A DNA stretch of 48,931 nt from an uncultured Butyrivibrio sp. (GTDB lineage: Bacteria; Bacillota; Clostridia; Lachnospirales; Lachnospiraceae): the NCBI GenBank assembly GCA_946623755.1, contig CAMORK010000014.1:1-48931 (forward strand), in the 5' to 3' direction. The translations under genes were made by a program, and so were the position numbers. Of the stretch, positions 33,412-41,023 are shown one piece after another; within the stretch, counting starts at the first letter, position 1, and every line of letters begins with the position of its first letter. Below the pieces are notes generated by a model. That model was not told the DNA's origin, did no database searches, and saw nothing but the letters and a program-made list of their open reading frames with translations.

Positions 33412-34230
33412 TTATTTCATTGCGTCCTCTTCAAGGTCGTAGCTTATCTCATCAAGTTCTGCATGGTAGAACTCCGACCAGCTGTACTGGTTCATGTAAT
33501 CGCCCATGTACTTGTATTTGGAATCATTCCCATTGTCCAGCCAGTCATAGAGGTCACACTCTATCCTGTCTTTGGCAATAGCCATGCTCCCTCGCTGTTT
33601 TAGAAGGATTCCATCCAGCTTCAGTTTATTAAACGTATTCTGGAGATCCTGTCTTAAATTACACAGATATGAAAGCTTCTTTTCCGGATCGCCATCATCT
33701 TCCCACAAGGAAGCAATGATCTCACCGTTTGTAGTCTGGGCTCCTCTGTTGTTGATAAGAAGAGCAACGATTTCTTTGGTCCTCTTATACTTAAATTCCA
33801 CTGGCTGCCCATCGACAAAAAGCTCAAAGTTTCCAAAGGTCTGAGCAAATACTCTCTTAATCTTTTTACGCATCTCAGGATATCTGAGTGAATCAAGCTC
33901 ATTCTGAACTTCCTTGTCATTTCCGGGCTTTTTCAAATATCCGCTGGCATGAAGTTTCATGGCTTCATACGCATAATCGGTATCCTCAGTAAGATATATA
34001 AGGTTTACGTATGGATTCAGCTCTTTTAAATACCTTCCCAGATCAATACCCGAAAGTTCGGGCATTTCCACATCAAGAAAAGCCACATCTATTTCTTCTT
34101 CACGGGCTTTAGCCAAAGCTGAAAGAGATTCTTCGAAGAAATAACATGTAGCATCAGGTAATGTCTTTTGCAAAATACCTTTTATTTTTTTTAAGGAGGC
34201 GCTGTCGTCGTCTACTGCCAGTATTGTCAC
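33412..34230 (-). CDS. Response regulator with SARP-type DNA-binding domain
   Basis: A 272-residue predicted transcription regulator. Residues 1-125 are a receiver with acidic AVDDD, phosphoacceptor Asp in FLDVEMPE (about 53), YLTED and YLKKPG. Residues ~135-225 are a winged-helix of the OmpR/SARP type (FGNFELFVDGQPVEFKYKRTKEIVALL), and the remainder is a short helical part of the bacterial transcriptional activator region. Start GTG 34230 overlaps the upstream stop (GTGA) with AGGAGG just before it. It has no cognate kinase next door; it belongs to the partner-switching run and could translate that switch into transcription. Confidence 0.9.
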   Translation of the reverse strand: MTILAVDDDSASLKKIKGILQKTLPDATCYFFEESLSALAKAREEEIDVAFLDVEMPELSGIDLGRYLKELNPYVNLIYLTEDTDYAYEAMKLHASGYLKKPGNDKEVQNELDSLRYPEMRKKIKRVFAQTFGNFELFVDGQPVEFKYKRTKEIVALLINNRGAQTTNGEIIASLWEDDGDPEKKLSYLCNLRQDLQNTFNKLKLDGILLKQRGSMAIAKDRIECDLYDWLDNGNDSKYKYMGDYMNQYSWSEFYHAELDEISYDLEEDAMK

Positions 34231-34745
34231 TGTTCACCTCCTGCTGTAGGTAAAGTAATGGATTTAACCTTCTGATTTTGTCTCTGCTCTGCTGTCATGT
34301 GCAGTGGATCAGCTTCTCCTACCACCAGAGTATCTCCATCATTCAGGGCAGCATCATGAAGCGGGCCACAATTCATGTCGGCCAGCACCAGAGCTGCAAA
34401 TCTGTCATAATTATCATCATCTATAACAGGAAAATGGTACTTCATGCGATACCAGTGCTCCGGGTCATACCCCGTCCCTCCGATATATAGCCTGTCAGCG
34501 GTATCTGCGACCTCATCCACCCCCGCTTTATCGCCGGGCTCAAGTCCTGCTTCTTCACAAAAAAGAACACCATAAGCCTTCAGGATTCTGTCCCTTACGG
34601 TCTCATCGCTTCCGCTCTTATTCTTCCTTCCGGTCGGAGTATCCATGACTTGATAAAAGAAGTCCTGAGCCTCTTCACTATCATCGAAGTGCACGATTGC
34701 ATCAAAAAACTGCTTAGGATCGATGTCTTTTGCAATTGATGCCAT
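34227..34745 (-). CDS. Soluble acidic protein of unknown function in the partner-switching operon
   Basis: A 172-residue protein that I do not recognise. It has no membrane segment or signal. The composition is acidic, with helical stretches and a central aromatic/acidic region (GYDPEHWYRMKYHFPVIDDDNYDRFAALVLADMN is its core, 34-base-pair-free of known motifs). It has GGGGGG upstream of ATG 34745, follows the GHKL kinase gene by 14 bases, and overlaps the response regulator by four bases. Strict coupling to both neighbours suggests that it is a dedicated partner of the switch, for instance an adaptor or effector. Confidence 0.75.
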   Translation of the reverse strand: MASIAKDIDPKQFFDAIVHFDDSEEAQDFFYQVMDTPTGRKNKSGSDETVRDRILKAYGVLFCEEAGLEPGDKAGVDEVADTADRLYIGGTGYDPEHWYRMKYHFPVIDDDNYDRFAALVLADMNCGPLHDAALNDGDTLVVGEADPLHMTAEQRQNQKVKSITLPTAGGEQ

Positions 34746-34759
34746 TTATATCCCCCCTT

Positions 34760-35170
34760 CTATGCCCACGAATACCCCATGCTGAAGATGTTCTTGCCAT
34801 CTTTACGTTCATAGCTTGTCTTATCCATGCTTTTTTTCACGATAAAAATACCCAGGCCGCCGATTTCTCTTTCCTCCGCGGACAAGGTTACATCCGGATC
34901 CTCTTTAGCCAAAGGATTATAAGGAATACCCTCATCAATAAAAGTAATTGTTACATAGCTGTTGGCAGGGTCAGTATCCACCTCAATCCTGCAGCTTCCG
35001 CTCTTATCCTCATAGGCATAGCTGGCTACATTGACGAAGATTTCCTCTACGGCAACATCAATCTGCATCTGTCCTTTCATGGAACATTCAGCTTTTTCGA
35101 GTTCTTCATCAATAACGGAAAGAAGCTGAGGCAGATTTTCAACTTTTGCATCCAATACTATTTCTCTCAT
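34760..35170 (-). CDS. GHKL anti-sigma-type serine kinase (RsbW/SpoIIAB-like)
   Basis: A 136-residue single-domain Bergerat-fold ATPase. The N-box is VAVEEIFVNVASYAY (Glu and Asn present), the D-box FIDEGIPYNP, and the glycine-rich lid IGGLGIFIVKK. Proteins of this family bind and phosphorylate a STAS antagonist and sequester a sigma factor or other target. The matching STAS gene is immediately upstream, and no sigma factor is encoded nearby. The ATG is at 35170. Its Shine-Dalgarno (AGGAT) lies in the loop of a small hairpin, which may limit translation. Confidence 0.92.
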   Translation of the reverse strand: MREIVLDAKVENLPQLLSVIDEELEKAECSMKGQMQIDVAVEEIFVNVASYAYEDKSGSCRIEVDTDPANSYVTITFIDEGIPYNPLAKEDPDVTLSAEEREIGGLGIFIVKKSMDKTSYERKDGKNIFSMGYSWA

Positions 35171-35171
35171 A

Positions 35172-35188
35172 TTCTTATCCTATAAGAA
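35172..35188 (-). promoter_or_regulatory. Hairpin presenting the Shine-Dalgarno of the GHKL kinase
   Basis: A perfect 7-bp stem (TTCTTAT with ATAAGAA) has a 3-base loop AGG on the minus strand. That AGG is the core of the ribosome binding site of the kinase gene starting at 35170. It is directly next to the larger hairpin at 35191-35220. It may tune kinase output relative to STAS. Confidence 0.55.
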
Positions 35189-35190
35189 AT

Positions 35191-35220
35191 AGGCAAAAGG
35201 CATAGTAATGCCTTTTGCCT
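35191..35220 (-). terminator. Intercistronic hairpin between STAS and kinase genes
   Basis: A perfect 13-bp stem (AGGCAAAAGGCAT with its complement) and a 4-base loop lie 17 bases after the STAS stop. On the minus strand the following bases are ATTTCTTATAGG, a poor U-tract. It is therefore more likely a partial terminator or an mRNA-stabilising hairpin, giving more STAS than kinase message. Confidence 0.7.
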
Positions 35221-35237
35221 GTACTATATGCAACAAT

Positions 35238-35534
35238 TCATTCGATTGTGAGAATGTCTACGAAACCTGTTACTTCAAAGATCTCGTTAATCTCCTCGCT
35301 AACGTTCCTGATCACCATACTTCCCTGCTTATTCATGACCTTCTGAGCTGAAAGCAGCACTCTGAGTCCTGCGGAAGAAATGTACTCAAGTTTTGTGAAA
35401 TCAAACTCCAGCTTCTCAACCCCATCGAGGCTACCCTTAAGCTCATCATCAAGCTGAGGCGCGGTTGTAGTGTCGAGTCTTCCTGCTAATGAAATAGTAA
35501 GATCTTTCCCATTTGCTACTTTGTTAATTGTCAT
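35238..35534 (-). CDS. STAS-domain anti-sigma factor antagonist (SpoIIAA/RsbV-like)
   Basis: About 98 residues, a single STAS domain. It has GRLDTTTAPQLDDEL in the first half and the phosphorylatable Ser in YISSAGLRVLL, the usual site for the partner kinase. In the dephosphorylated state such proteins bind the kinase and release its target. I chose ATG 35534 because GAGGAG lies ten bases upstream; the longer GTG start would overlap the preceding gene region without a better site. The tandem pseudo-GHKL gene lies 27 bases upstream and the kinase gene 67 bases downstream. Confidence 0.92.
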   Translation of the reverse strand: MTINKVANGKDLTISLAGRLDTTTAPQLDDELKGSLDGVEKLEFDFTKLEYISSAGLRVLLSAQKVMNKQGSMVIRNVSEEINEIFEVTGFVDILTIE

Positions 35535-35561
35535 TGTGCTATTTCTCCTCTCTCTTTGCAC

Positions 35562-36773
35562 TCAAGAATTGAGTCCGTATACCATTGTAATATCTATTCT
35601 ATCACCTTTTACCCCAACAAGAACATCCTTGGCCAGGCTGGCAACGATAGACTTTTCAAGTTCATCCCATGCCTCTTGCGCACTGGGATCTGTTCCCTGT
35701 TCATTTCCAAGAGATTCTCTGTAATCACTCAGGGACCACATGATTCCGGGATCTGAACTTCCTTCCATTATACCGTAAATTCCCATAGAACCAAAGCTTA
35801 CATATCCGGTTCCATACTGCTGCTGCAGCTTCATAACCTCAGAATAATTGAGAAGTCCGTTTTCAACAACATCACTGACTTTACTCATAAAGCCCTTAAC
35901 GGCGCTATTGCCTTTATCTGTTGATACTGTCAAAAGATCTTTCTTCTTGGCTGCATCCATCAAAGTCTTTGCAGTAAGCTTAAGACAGCATACATTCTTG
36001 TATTTCTCAAGCCATATCTCTGCACGGAAGTCAGCAGTCATAGCCTTGAGCATTCCGATAGTCTCTTCAAACAGCAGCTTCAAATGAATTGCATCCTTGG
36101 CAGAGACATCCAGCTCCTCAATCAGTTCATCAGCTCTGGCATAAATTTTGCCTTCATCGATCTTGGAACTGTCAACAAACGTGAAGTCACTCTTTGCAAC
36201 AGGAACTCTTGAACCGATAGCTCCGAGAGCTTCAGAGAAGTCCTTGGTAACTACCATTTTAATATCATCTTTACCTACACCAACTTCAATATCATCAGCC
36301 AGATTAGCAACCAGCGATCTCTCCAGGTCATCCCACGCTTCCTGGGAATACTTGTCCTCTTCCTTTCGGCGTCTTAATTCCTCCTGATATTCCTTAAGGG
36401 ACCACTTGCTTGTGCCCGGAGCATCCATTACGAACAGCGATCTCAGCTTTCCGAAGAATCCCTGCTCTACGCTGTTTTCTCCGGTTGTTGATACAGAGAT
36501 CAGTTCATCCTCTCTGGTCTTGTCCATATGATTCTCGGCTGTCAGATATATCTTGGTAACCCTTGAATTACCTTCAAGCCAAAAATTCATAATTCCATAT
36601 CCGATTATTGATTTTGCCAGACGAAGAACTTCTTCTGAGAGAAGTCTTAGCCTTAAGGCATCTTTGCCTTTGATCGCCGTATCAAAGATGTAGTTCTCAA
36701 CTACTTCCTGAGCCACGTCCATCTTGGATTCGAGATTGGCAATCTTAATGTGCTCTGATTGAACGAAACGCAT
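35562..36773 (-). CDS. Tandem degenerate GHKL-like protein (two ~190-residue repeats)
   Basis: A 403-residue cytoplasmic protein made of two related halves. In each half a helix LRLLSEEVLRLAKSI (LKLLFEETIGMLKAM in the second) stands where the kinase N-box should be. Next come a strand KIYLTAE/CLKLTAK, then TVSTDKGNSAVKGF-like and KWSLKEYQEEL-like segments, and a closing helix/strand pair LERSLVANLADDIEV/LEKSIVASLAKDVLV. This order parallels the GHKL kinase encoded downstream, but the N-box Asn, the DxG and the glycine lid are gone, so ATP use is unlikely. I infer a duplicated pseudokinase, perhaps a docking partner for the STAS protein. Strong GAGGAGGGGG precedes ATG 36773; it is the first gene of the operon. 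Confidence 0.75.
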   Translation of the reverse strand: MRFVQSEHIKIANLESKMDVAQEVVENYIFDTAIKGKDALRLRLLSEEVLRLAKSIIGYGIMNFWLEGNSRVTKIYLTAENHMDKTREDELISVSTTGENSVEQGFFGKLRSLFVMDAPGTSKWSLKEYQEELRRRKEEDKYSQEAWDDLERSLVANLADDIEVGVGKDDIKMVVTKDFSEALGAIGSRVPVAKSDFTFVDSSKIDEGKIYARADELIEELDVSAKDAIHLKLLFEETIGMLKAMTADFRAEIWLEKYKNVCCLKLTAKTLMDAAKKKDLLTVSTDKGNSAVKGFMSKVSDVVENGLLNYSEVMKLQQQYGTGYVSFGSMGIYGIMEGSSDPGIMWSLSDYRESLGNEQGTDPSAQEAWDELEKSIVASLAKDVLVGVKGDRIDITMVYGLNS

Positions 36774-36804
36774 TTCCCCCTCCTCGTTGTGCAGAAACTT
36801 TCTT

Positions 36805-36832
36805 ACTATAAATTGTACATCTCTTTTTGCAA
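36805..36832 (-). promoter_or_regulatory. Promoter of the partner-switching operon
   Basis: Minus-strand TTGCAA (36827-36832) and TATAGT (36805-36810) are separated by 16 bases, upstream of the ATG at 36773. It falls in the 74-base gap after the surface-protein gene. No terminator is visible in that gap, so read-through from the surface protein is possible. Confidence 0.6.
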
Positions 36833-36847
36833 TTCTTCCACATCAAA

Positions 36848-39562
36848 TCATCCTCTTCTGGCTCTTCTCTTATATTTAACAAGATTTACGAAGCATATTA
36901 CTGCCAGGATAAATGAAAGGAATGCAATTATAACCACTCTGAGTACAAGCTTGTTCACATTTACCGCTTCATAAGCGATGGCATATTCTGAGAATCTGTC
37001 GGTCCTGAATGTAACTGTATTGGGATCATTTCCTATGTCCTCAAGAACATCAACCACACCGTTATGATTTCTTATAACAAAGAACTTCCTGCCATCCTTC
37101 CTGTATTTCTCAGGGATAGGCACAACTACTTCCAGTTCCGCAGAAGTATTGTTGATAACAGATGTTGTCCCATTGCTGGTCTTCATAATAAGGAAGTCAA
37201 AGTAGCTTACAGGCCTATATCCGATCTTTTTCTGCATCTGCTCCTTTATTCCGGCATCGACAGTCTCTGTGTTTTCTGTGATGTCAATATTGAAAGAAAC
37301 AGGTGTCCCGGTCAGAACCTGATATTTTTCTTCCGATGTGAGGGTTTCAGCTATAACATCTTCAAAGTTAATGAGCGTGGGCTGAGAGTAGTAAAGCTGT
37401 ACTGCCGTCTCCTGCTGGTCTTCGGCATAAGTATTGTTTACCGTTATCTGAAGAGTACCATCCTCAAACGCCTCTCTGAGCATTGGAAGAACAGCATCAT
37501 CTTCAATAAGTATTCTTAGCGTAGTCTCATCAATATTGTGTTTTGCCATCACGCTGCCGGCCATAACTGCAGTTGGTTCCTCTGTAGTCTCCGGTTCTAC
37601 CGCCTCAGTATAGACATCCTCTGCATACTGCTCTTCATCCAGAACTTCAACCTTCTCCGGAACTGCCTCGTCAACTACCTTCTGCTCAGCTACAGCTCCC
37701 TCTGCAGCGGTCTTCTCGTTATATTCAGTCTTTTCCTTTTCTGCAGCCTGAGCTTTCTGATTGTCGGAATTCTTTTTGGTGGTTGTCCCTGCAGTATTTG
37801 ATTTCTTCGGCGCCTCCGGAATCTTCTCAAAACTTGCGGTAATACTGTGTCCGCCTTTTATATTGTTGAAGGTGTAGCTGGAAACAGCTCCAATATTTTT
37901 ACCATCCACTGTTACAGCTGTGATCCTGTAGCCACTCTGAGCCATAATGCTGTAGGTTACACTGCTTCCCTCGGGAATATCAAAATCACCGCTTGGAGAT
38001 ATTATTCCACCGGTATTGGTAATACCTGCTGTGACTCTGTATGTTGGAGTGTTTTTCTTCATAAAGTTGGCAACAACATTAACGTCGCTTTTAATATGTT
38101 CAATTGTATAATTATTGTCTCTTGAAACCGTCTGGCTGTTAATGGTCCATCCTGTAAATTCATATCCGTCATACGCCTGGGCACGAAGCACTACTTTATC
38201 GCCCTTATTGTATGTGCCGGCTCCTTCATATTTACCGGTATCCTGAGGATAAACAGATACATTCACCGTACATCTGTCTCTGTTAAAAACAGCTGTTATG
38301 TTTCTATCTGTTGTAATATTGTTAAGCTCTATGGAAGGAGCATCGCTTATGGTCTTGTTATCCTCAACAAAACCTGCAAAGCTGTATCCGTCATTTGCTT
38401 TTGCGGTAATAGTCATCTTTCCGCCATACGGTACACTCTGACTGCCTGTTACAGATCCACCGTCACCGTTATTTACGCTTGTTCTTACATAACAGGATTG
38501 TCTTTCAAATTTTGCTACAAAGGTATGATCCTCAGTTACATTATTGATCGGAGTCTGCCCTGAGTTTGAGATTAGTGTGTCTCCTTCGTACCAGCCGGTA
38601 AATACGTAATTGTTATTAGGCGATGCTGAAATAGTGCAGCTTCCGCCATCTCTTACCACTCCGCCTCCGGCAATCGCTCCGCCTTCAGCCGGCTCGGCTT
38701 TTACGCTGATGACATGATCAACAGCCACCACTGTGATCACGCCTCTGTTTGCTATTGAAGGATCCTGTATCGAAGTTGCCACCACTGCAAATGTCGTTGC
38801 TGTCTCGTTAGGACTTACCGTGACTGTTCCGTTCCCGTCAACCGTTGTGCCTGTACTCTGATTTCCTGCAAGTGACCATGTAACAGTCGGATCATAATCA
38901 TTTACGCCATTTACATTAGCATCAAAATCAAAGCTTTTCCCAATCGGTATTGTTGCTGATGAAGGTATAACATTAACAGATGTGATATACGGTGCGTTAT
39001 CTACAACGGTAACCGATATGTCTACAGTTGCAGTATGATGCCTTCTGTAATCGTTTTCCGAAAAGAATGTATATCTTGCCTGATATGTACCGGGTTCAAG
39101 GTCTTCATACGGAGCCACCGAAAACAGTATCGACTCCTGAGGTCCAATATAATTGTCCTCAGCCAAGTATCCCACATCAAATGCTGTATAGGGATCAATC
39201 TCTTCCCAGGTAAGAGGGAAAGTGGTGGTTCCTATATTCACAATTGAAAACTGCTTGGCATAGACTACATCACCGGCATTTACTTTTCCGAAATTGATCG
39301 TTGGAGTATAGCAGGCCAGATTATAATCAAAAGGGTCCGACTCGGGATCAGGCTCGGGCTGCGGATCAGGCTCGGGCTGCAGATCAGGTCCGGGGTTCGG
39401 CTCGGGATCAGGCTCAGGATTAGAAATGTCCAATACATTATTGGTATCCGGATATTCCTCCGCATAGGCGTGGATAATCTGAATTGCTGTTGCACTTGTA
39501 AGCACAAAGCAGATCGCAAGGAGCACCGCGCAAATCCTTAGGACAACCTCTCTCTTTTTCAT
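36848..39562 (-). CDS. Large membrane-anchored surface protein with Ig-like and repeat domains
   Basis: About 904 residues. There is an N-terminal signal peptide, then a Pro/Glu/Asp stalk (repeated PEPDP) and a beta-sandwich resembling ASPM/SPD-2/HYDIN domains (TINFGKVNAGD). An Ig-like domain (SSATIPIGKSFDFDANV) follows, then four tandem ~75-residue repeats of the bacterial InlB-B/Flg_new type (GYSFAGF, GYEFTGW, NYVFTGW, GYRITAV patterns, each ending in AxF). A Lys/Glu/Ala-rich linker leads to a further domain, one transmembrane helix and a basic tail (KYKRRARRG). No LPXTG is present, so anchoring is by the helix. I start at ATG 39562 (MKKREVVL), preceded by GAGGTGA. Adhesion or cell-surface interaction is the likely role. 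Confidence 0.88.
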   Translation of the reverse strand: MKKREVVLRICAVLLAICFVLTSATAIQIIHAYAEEYPDTNNVLDISNPEPDPEPNPGPDLQPEPDPQPEPDPESDPFDYNLACYTPTINFGKVNAGDVVYAKQFSIVNIGTTTFPLTWEEIDPYTAFDVGYLAEDNYIGPQESILFSVAPYEDLEPGTYQARYTFFSENDYRRHHTATVDISVTVVDNAPYITSVNVIPSSATIPIGKSFDFDANVNGVNDYDPTVTWSLAGNQSTGTTVDGNGTVTVSPNETATTFAVVATSIQDPSIANRGVITVVAVDHVISVKAEPAEGGAIAGGGVVRDGGSCTISASPNNNYVFTGWYEGDTLISNSGQTPINNVTEDHTFVAKFERQSCYVRTSVNNGDGGSVTGSQSVPYGGKMTITAKANDGYSFAGFVEDNKTISDAPSIELNNITTDRNITAVFNRDRCTVNVSVYPQDTGKYEGAGTYNKGDKVVLRAQAYDGYEFTGWTINSQTVSRDNNYTIEHIKSDVNVVANFMKKNTPTYRVTAGITNTGGIISPSGDFDIPEGSSVTYSIMAQSGYRITAVTVDGKNIGAVSSYTFNNIKGGHSITASFEKIPEAPKKSNTAGTTTKKNSDNQKAQAAEKEKTEYNEKTAAEGAVAEQKVVDEAVPEKVEVLDEEQYAEDVYTEAVEPETTEEPTAVMAGSVMAKHNIDETTLRILIEDDAVLPMLREAFEDGTLQITVNNTYAEDQQETAVQLYYSQPTLINFEDVIAETLTSEEKYQVLTGTPVSFNIDITENTETVDAGIKEQMQKKIGYRPVSYFDFLIMKTSNGTTSVINNTSAELEVVVPIPEKYRKDGRKFFVIRNHNGVVDVLEDIGNDPNTVTFRTDRFSEYAIAYEAVNVNKLVLRVVIIAFLSFILAVICFVNLVKYKRRARRG

Positions 39563-39621
39563 AATTCTCACCTCTTCTTTCAGCATATATCTTTACAGTT
39601 CACTTTATTCTACTAAAACTT

Positions 39622-39653
39622 TTATCACAGAAATATCACTCAAAATGTGATAA
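39622..39653. promoter_or_regulatory. Inverted repeat in a divergent intergenic region
   Basis: TTATCACA (39622-39629) and its exact complement TGTGATAA (39646-39653) are 16 bases apart, between divergent genes starting at 39562 and 39688. The spacing gives arms 24 bases centre to centre, so one dimer or two could bind the same face of the helix. The binding protein is unknown. Confidence 0.45.
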
Positions 39654-39687
39654 GATTATTGAAAAAAGATCTATCGGAGTCAGACAT

Positions 39688-40452
39688 ATGTATATAAGTG
39701 TTAATAAACACATTCTATCAAGAGCGATCATGTCCGTGGCCATTGTTAAGCTGATTGCAGCTGTACTGGAAGGTGTTGTACGTTTCTTTCTTGAAAAGAA
39801 CAATAGCTCAAGCCCTGATATGCTGGACATCATGCTATGGCATTCCCAGCTCATCATATCCCTTCTGCAAATTGCAATAACGGCCGTTATTTTCTTTGTG
39901 ACCTGGAAAAGACTCAACCACTATGTAAGCGTCATTCCCCCGGAGGATCGCAAGAGTATGGGAGATCTTCAGAAGGAATACTTTGGTGAAAACATCGCTT
40001 CCCTTTCCGTGTCATCAGTAAACAGGCTTCTTCAGCTTTGGGCTGTGATCTTTGTCGCTGCGGAACTCACTTATCTTTTCACCTCCATAATGTACAGAAG
40101 ATTCATAGGAATACTTATGGATGCACTTTCCAACGGAGAGGCTATGACCGACGGAACATTTATCATGCTCTACAACATGACCCACGGCTTTAAATATCTT
40201 GAAATCCTATCAGCTATACTGCTTGGCGTTGTAATGACAGGTATTTTTTTAAATGACCGCTATATCAAACTCGGATCATTGGCTATACTGCTTCTGTTTT
40301 TGATTTCATTCGGAGCTATCCAGATGCAGACCGTAAATCTGATGGGAAGAGAAATCGGTATTGTCTGGACGTCTCTTATCTATCATATTACTGAAACCCT
40401 TGGTCTGGCTCTGCTGTCTCTTTATCTATCCGTCAGATATAAAGGGCTTTGA
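39688..40452 (+). CDS. Multi-spanning membrane protein of unknown function
   Basis: A 254-residue protein with about six hydrophobic segments and a hydrophilic loop (IPPEDRKSMGDLQKEYFGEN) between the second and third. I do not recognise the family. It has the proportions of a small multi-helix membrane protein and shares a general plan with the 166-residue protein encoded opposite. GGAG precedes ATG 39688. Its last 31 bases overlap the end of the convergent gene at 40422, an antisense overlap. Confidence 0.75.
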   Translation: MYISVNKHILSRAIMSVAIVKLIAAVLEGVVRFFLEKNNSSSPDMLDIMLWHSQLIISLLQIAITAVIFFVTWKRLNHYVSVIPPEDRKSMGDLQKEYFGENIASLSVSSVNRLLQLWAVIFVAAELTYLFTSIMYRRFIGILMDALSNGEAMTDGTFIMLYNMTHGFKYLEILSAILLGVVMTGIFLNDRYIKLGSLAILLLFLISFGAIQMQTVNLMGREIGIVWTSLIYHITETLGLALLSLYLSVRYKGL

Positions 40453-40922
40453 TCGGTACGCTTCTTTTCCAGATGTTTTATCTGAAAATGGGACCTTATC
40501 ATATTAAAAAGAAGTATTGTGATTGTCAGATCAAGGATAAAAGAGGCTATAGTTGTATCCCAAATAGCATCCCATGAGGATATAACACTTTTCCAAAGAT
40601 AGTACCATACGTTTATCGCGTTAAAGATCATCAGGATCATGGCCAATATGAGATACCCCTTTTTACGACTTCCCCGGCTCTCCCTTATGGCACCCATGCC
40701 CACATAAACATGTGCCCACAGGACAACCAAAGCGAACACAAAAACAAGAAGCAGATACATCATATCCCCAGTAAAAGCGCTCATAATGACCTTGATAACA
40801 GACCATATTCCGAAAAGAATGTAACCAACCCCTGTAGTATATAATTCATTTATGCAACGCCTGTACTTTACTGCAGACTCACTGTTATCAGCAACTATCA
40901 AAGTTTTCTCCCATAAACGCAT
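40422..40922 (-). CDS. Small four-helix membrane protein of unknown function
   Basis: A 166-residue protein with four hydrophobic segments (starting about 30, 55, 90 and 120), a basic loop (RESRGSRKKG) and a charged tail. I do not recognise the family. No Shine-Dalgarno is visible before ATG 40922, so the start is less certain, though no internal Met gives a better one. It converges on and overlaps the 3' end of the gene at 39688-40452 by 31 bases. A TATGAT lies about 25 bases upstream of the start without a clear -35. Confidence 0.65.
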   Translation of the reverse strand: MRLWEKTLIVADNSESAVKYRRCINELYTTGVGYILFGIWSVIKVIMSAFTGDMMYLLLVFVFALVVLWAHVYVGMGAIRESRGSRKKGYLILAMILMIFNAINVWYYLWKSVISSWDAIWDTTIASFILDLTITILLFNMIRSHFQIKHLEKKRTDQSPLYLTDR

Positions 40923-40983
40923 TGTTTTACTAAGATTTTATCATAATTACGCCTTTGTACAGCCAGTTTATAGTAAATTAAGA

Positions 40984-41023
40984 AATGGACGCCCCTAAAC
41001 ATCATCATTCAAGGTCGTCCATT
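40984..41023 (-). terminator. Candidate terminator overlapping the end of the ANTAR gene
   Basis: AATGGACG (40984-40991) pairs with CGTCCATT (41016-41023), with partial pairing further inward. On the minus strand the hairpin includes the last codons and stop of the ANTAR gene and is followed by TCTTAATTT. The U-tract is interrupted, so efficiency is uncertain, but the position at the end of the nitrogen operon is right. Confidence 0.5.
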
